Source: Thermodesulfobacteriota bacterium (GTDB taxonomy: Bacteria > Desulfobacterota > BSN033 > UBA1163). Taken from it: a stretch of DNA of 8,207 bases. The notes under the pieces were generated by a model. It had not been told where the DNA came from. It did no database searches and saw only the letters and a program-made list of their open reading frames with translations. The stretch is from the NCBI GenBank assembly GCA_030024065.1, contig JASEIE010000185.1, positions 1 through 8,207 on the forward strand, written 5' to 3'. Position 1 is the stretch's first letter, and each line of letters starts with the position of its first letter. The translations under genes and the position numbers were made by a program. Shown piece after piece: positions 5,970 to 8,207 of the stretch.

Positions 5970-7087
5970 TAAAATTCTCTTTTCCCAAATTCTTTGATCT
6001 CGCGAATAATAAATTCAACCTCTTCATCCTTTAAATCAGGGAAAAGGGGAAGGGTCAATATTTTTTCCCAAACCGAATCGGCGACCGGTGTCTCCCCCTT
6101 GAAGGGATGATACATCTCGTAATGATTATTTGGGATATAGTGGACCCCTGTCGAGATTCCCTTTTCTTGAAGATAAATATTGAGATGATCCCTTTTCTCC
6201 ACTTTGATCACATAATTGTGATGGGAAGGTTTCGCATAGGGCTTGACTGTGGGGATATCTAACCATTTTAGGCCCTCAAGGCCCTGATTATACTTCTCTG
6301 TAATTTCTTTTCGTCTCTGGTTCATCCGATCCAGTTTTTGGAGCTGAACCAGACCGATCGCAGCCGGAATGTCATTCATATGATATTTGAAACCCACCTC
6401 TTCAACATTGTAATACCAGGAATATTTCTTATCCCTCTCTTCCCTCGACCAGGTATCCTTGGAAATCCCCATCCATCTCAGTTTCAAGAGCCTCCCGTAT
6501 AATTCCGGGTCATCTGTGGTAATCATTCCACCCTCGCCAGTGGACAAATTCTTCACCGCATGGAAACTGAAACAGGCGAGGTCGCCCAGGGAACCCAATT
6601 TCTGCCCCTTATACTCTCCACCACAACCATGGGCCGCATCCTCTACAACCCGAACCCTTTTGCTTTTCGCCATTTCTAAAATAGGGTCCATGTCACAGGC
6701 ATGCCCTCCGTAATGAACCACCACGATCGCTTTCGTCTTGGAGGTTATATTCTTCTTAATCTCCTTTGGATCGATATTCAGCGTATCGGGTTCAATATCG
6801 GCAAAAACGGGAATGCACTGATTATAAAGAATGGCGTGGTTGGTCGAAACAAAGGTGAGAGGAGTGGTGATCACTTCCATCCCTTCAATTTCAAGGACCT
6901 TCAAGGCGAGATGAAGCGCCGCCGTTCCTGAGTTAAGGGCAACGGCATATTTTGTTCCGATATATTCAGCAAAGCGCTCCTCAAACTCCCTGGTCTTTGG
7001 ACCCAAACCGATCCACCCTGTTTTGAAAGGCTCGCGCAGGGCTTCTAATTCCTCATCTCCAAACGAAGGCTTGAATACGGGTATCAT
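5969..7087 (-). CDS. DegT/DnrJ/EryC1/StrS family PLP-dependent sugar aminotransferase
   Basis: A 372-residue fold-type I aminotransferase, full length for the family. It should transfer an amino group, usually from glutamate, onto a keto group of a nucleotide-linked sugar in the cytoplasm. Visible motifs: NSGTAALHLAL (52-62) for the PLP phosphate, VVEDAAHGCGG (147-157) with Asp150 for the pyridine nitrogen and His153, and SFHAVKNLSTGEGG (174-187) with Lys179 as the expected Schiff-base lysine. Next is GFKYHMNDIPAAIGLVQLQKL (about 232-252), the family signature around the sugar-nucleotide site. That last block resembles ArnB/PglE-type C4 aminotransferases more than C3 enzymes, but this does not fix the regiochemistry. 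Its TAA shares one base with the next ATG (TAATG), so the methyltransferase is co-translated and could act on the same sugar. No dehydratase or epimerase that would make the keto-sugar is in the window, so the product (for example a viosamine, perosamine or bacillosamine type) is open. Confidence 0.93.
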   Translation of the reverse strand: MIPVFKPSFGDEELEALREPFKTGWIGLGPKTREFEERFAEYIGTKYAVALNSGTAALHLALKVLEIEGMEVITTPLTFVSTNHAILYNQCIPVFADIEPDTLNIDPKEIKKNITSKTKAIVVVHYGGHACDMDPILEMAKSKRVRVVEDAAHGCGGEYKGQKLGSLGDLACFSFHAVKNLSTGEGGMITTDDPELYGRLLKLRWMGISKDTWSREERDKKYSWYYNVEEVGFKYHMNDIPAAIGLVQLQKLDRMNQRRKEITEKYNQGLEGLKWLDIPTVKPYAKPSHHNYVIKVEKRDHLNIYLQEKGISTGVHYIPNNHYEMYHPFKGETPVADSVWEKILTLPLFPDLKDEEVEFIIREIKEFGKREF

Positions 7088-7095
7088 GGGTCACT

Positions 7096-7101
7096 CTCCT
7101 T
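7096..7101 (-). promoter_or_regulatory. Ribosome binding site of the aminotransferase gene
   Basis: AAGGAG sits 8 bases before the ATG at 7087, directly after the TAA of the GT2 gene (7105-7103). Only 15 bases separate the two genes, so the aminotransferase is translated from its own strong site within one transcript. Confidence 0.75.
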
Positions 7102-7102
7102 A

Positions 7103-8131
7103 TTATTCTCTTAAAGCGATCTCTTTTGCAGAAATGCCAAATTGCTTGATTAACCGATACATTTCCCTATTTGAAATACGCTTCTTTTTCTGAATCGCCC
7201 GCCTCTTCTTGATCATTAAAGGAAATTGTTTCCATAAAGAGAGATAGACTTTCATCAATATTTTAACCAATTCCGTTTTGGAAAAATCATTTGTAAATCG
7301 ACCTGCTGCCCCCTTCCCCGTAAAGGCACCATAGGCCTGCAACAGATATCTCCAGAAGGTATAAAATTGACCGAAGAGAAGTAACGAGATGGGGAAATTC
7401 TTAACCGCAACCCATATGCGATTTCTCTCCACTAAAAAGGCCTTAAAGGGAGAATAAGTCCCGGAGCTGGCTGAGTGAAAATGATAAACAATGGCTTTAG
7501 GATTATAGATACACTTCCATCCTGCGAGTTGTGCCCTCCATCCCATATCTGTCTCATCAGCATAAGCGAAAAAATCCTCGTCATAAAGTCCTATGTCTTC
7601 TAACATCTCCCTCCGGTAAAGACAAGCACAGTCACTGGCGAAGAAGACTTCCATTTCTTCATCATATTGATCTCCCTTCTCAAGCCTTCCTCTCCCGATG
7701 GATAGGCCATCCGGGCAAACAACAATCCCTGCGGCATCAATGAGGTCATCCTCATACTCTAAAAGAATTTTGGATGCACAGGCTCCATAGCGACCCTCCT
7801 TTTCAATAGCCTTTTTCAGTTCCTCGATACAATTGGGATCCAGGCGAGTGTCGTTGTTTAGCATCATGATATATCTTCCCAGGGAGGCTCGAATCCCAAC
7901 ATTATTCCCTCCACCAAATCCCAGGTTCTTCGCGTTCACGATCAATTTAACATCGGGAAATCGCTCCTGGATCAAATCCACGGACCCATCGGTGGAGGCA
8001 TTATCCACGACAATAATCTCCAAGGGATGATAGGTCTGGGCCTGAAGGGACATCAGACACTGTCCCACGACTCGATCCCCATTCCAATTAAGAACCACGA
8101 CGCTGATGAGAGGAAAAACAGGTTCGCTCAT
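7103..8131 (-). CDS. Family 2 glycosyltransferase (rhamnosyltransferase-like, COG1216 type)
   Basis: A 342-residue cytoplasmic, membrane-associated GT-A enzyme that would transfer a sugar from a nucleotide donor to a growing lipid-linked glycan. Visible features: the N-terminal strand SVVVLNWNG (10-18), VVDNASTDGS (41-50) with the nucleotide-binding Asp43, and LNNDT (91-95), the DXD-equivalent metal site. After these come FASDCACLYRREML, then DEDFFAYADETDMGWR (about 184-199) with the ETD-type acidic triad of this family. An HFH motif (217-219) precedes an RN-containing segment, the usual C-terminal signature of rhamnosyltransferase-like GT2 proteins. A hydrophobic stretch near 258-275 probably contacts the membrane, and the C-terminus is strongly basic. 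The start is ATG at 8131: AAGGA lies 8 bases upstream, the upstream frame ends in ATGA here, and the protein then begins just ahead of the first conserved strand. An in-frame ATG at 8191 would add 20 residues of no family resemblance. Donor and acceptor cannot be told from sequence. Confidence 0.9.
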   Translation of the reverse strand: MSEPVFPLISVVVLNWNGDRVVGQCLMSLQAQTYHPLEIIVVDNASTDGSVDLIQERFPDVKLIVNAKNLGFGGGNNVGIRASLGRYIMMLNNDTRLDPNCIEELKKAIEKEGRYGACASKILLEYEDDLIDAAGIVVCPDGLSIGRGRLEKGDQYDEEMEVFFASDCACLYRREMLEDIGLYDEDFFAYADETDMGWRAQLAGWKCIYNPKAIVYHFHSASSGTYSPFKAFLVERNRIWVAVKNFPISLLLFGQFYTFWRYLLQAYGAFTGKGAAGRFTNDFSKTELVKILMKVYLSLWKQFPLMIKKRRAIQKKKRISNREMYRLIKQFGISAKEIALRE

Positions 8132-8207
8132 CCTTCCATTCCTTTTTGACGGGGGAAATAAACCAGAAAGAGGTTTACCCCTAACAAACATACTCCGACA
8201 ATGCTCA
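8128..8207 (-). CDS. C-terminal end of an upstream membrane protein (partial, 5' end outside window)
   Basis: On the minus strand a frame enters from the right edge and runs 25 codons to a TGA at 8130-8128. The first 17 visible residues (starting SIVGVCLLGV) are almost entirely hydrophobic, like a transmembrane helix. They are followed by a short polar tail, PRQKGMEG, as at the C-terminus of a polytopic inner-membrane protein. Its TGA overlaps the ATG of the GT2 gene in the arrangement ATGA, a 4-base overlap typical of translational coupling inside an operon. In a polysaccharide cluster the likely candidates are a Wzx flippase, a Wzy polymerase or an O-antigen ligase, but 25 residues cannot decide this. 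Alternative: the open frame is chance, and the downstream gene starts further upstream at 8191. The hydrophobic tail plus the exact ATGA junction argue against that. Confidence 0.6.
   Translation of the reverse strand, partial: SIVGVCLLGVNLFLVYFPRQKGMEG

Noticed and set aside
8132..8191. ATG start at 8191 for the GT2 gene
   Set aside because: GGAG is only about one base away from that ATG, the extension lacks family resemblance, and the upstream gene's C-terminus occupies the same bases in another frame.

Overview
The window is a run of eight complete genes, all on the minus strand, plus the last 25 codons of a ninth gene entering from the right edge. Transcription therefore runs from high to low coordinates. 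Everything recognisable belongs to surface polysaccharide or glycoconjugate assembly: glycosyltransferases of three fold classes, a nucleotide-sugar aminotransferase, a methyltransferase, a hexapeptide acyltransferase and a FemAB-like GNAT protein. It looks like an internal or distal part of an O-antigen, capsule or exopolysaccharide cluster. No taxonomic marker gene is present. The mid-range GC, the Gram-negative style of gene content and the intergenic hairpin repeats (one type reads in translation like the widespread 'WIPAFAGMT' repeat peptides) suggest an environmental Desulfobacterota- or Nitrospirota-like bacterium, but this is a weak inference.

Layout in order of transcription. At 8205-8128 is the hydrophobic C-terminus of an upstream membrane protein, which overlaps the next gene by ATGA. 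Next come a GT2 glycosyltransferase (8131-7103), a DegT/DnrJ/EryC1/StrS sugar aminotransferase (7087-5969) and a class I SAM methyltransferase with N-terminal CxxC knuckles (5969-4998). These junctions are tight or overlapping. A repeat-bearing gap (about 4997-4789) precedes a multi-membrane-span GT39/ArnT-like GT-C glycosyltransferase (4788-3274). A second gap (3273-3015), carrying three consecutive hairpins, follows. A left-handed beta-helix acetyltransferase (3014-2424) is ATGA-coupled to a FemAB/BioF2-type GNAT (2427-1426). Then comes a split Alg14/Alg13-like glycosyltransferase pair (1340-861 and 864-370), coupled by a TTGA overlap in which TTG is the start. Positions 1-369 hold no gene I can support. 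Three minus-strand frames are partly open there and the region looks like degenerate intergenic repeat.

How the genes may work together (inference). The aminotransferase would install an amino group on a 4-keto (or 3-keto) nucleotide sugar, which the methyltransferase and the hexapeptide acyltransferase may decorate. The GT2 enzyme and the Alg13/14-like pair would add sugars to a lipid-linked intermediate on the cytoplasmic face. The GT39 enzyme would use a polyprenyl-phosphate sugar on the far side of the membrane, for example to add a side branch. The FemAB-like protein would acylate or aminoacylate a glycan or peptide substrate. The sugar-nucleotide dehydratases, polymerase, flippase and ligase that would fix the structure lie outside the window, or in the partly seen membrane gene at the right edge.
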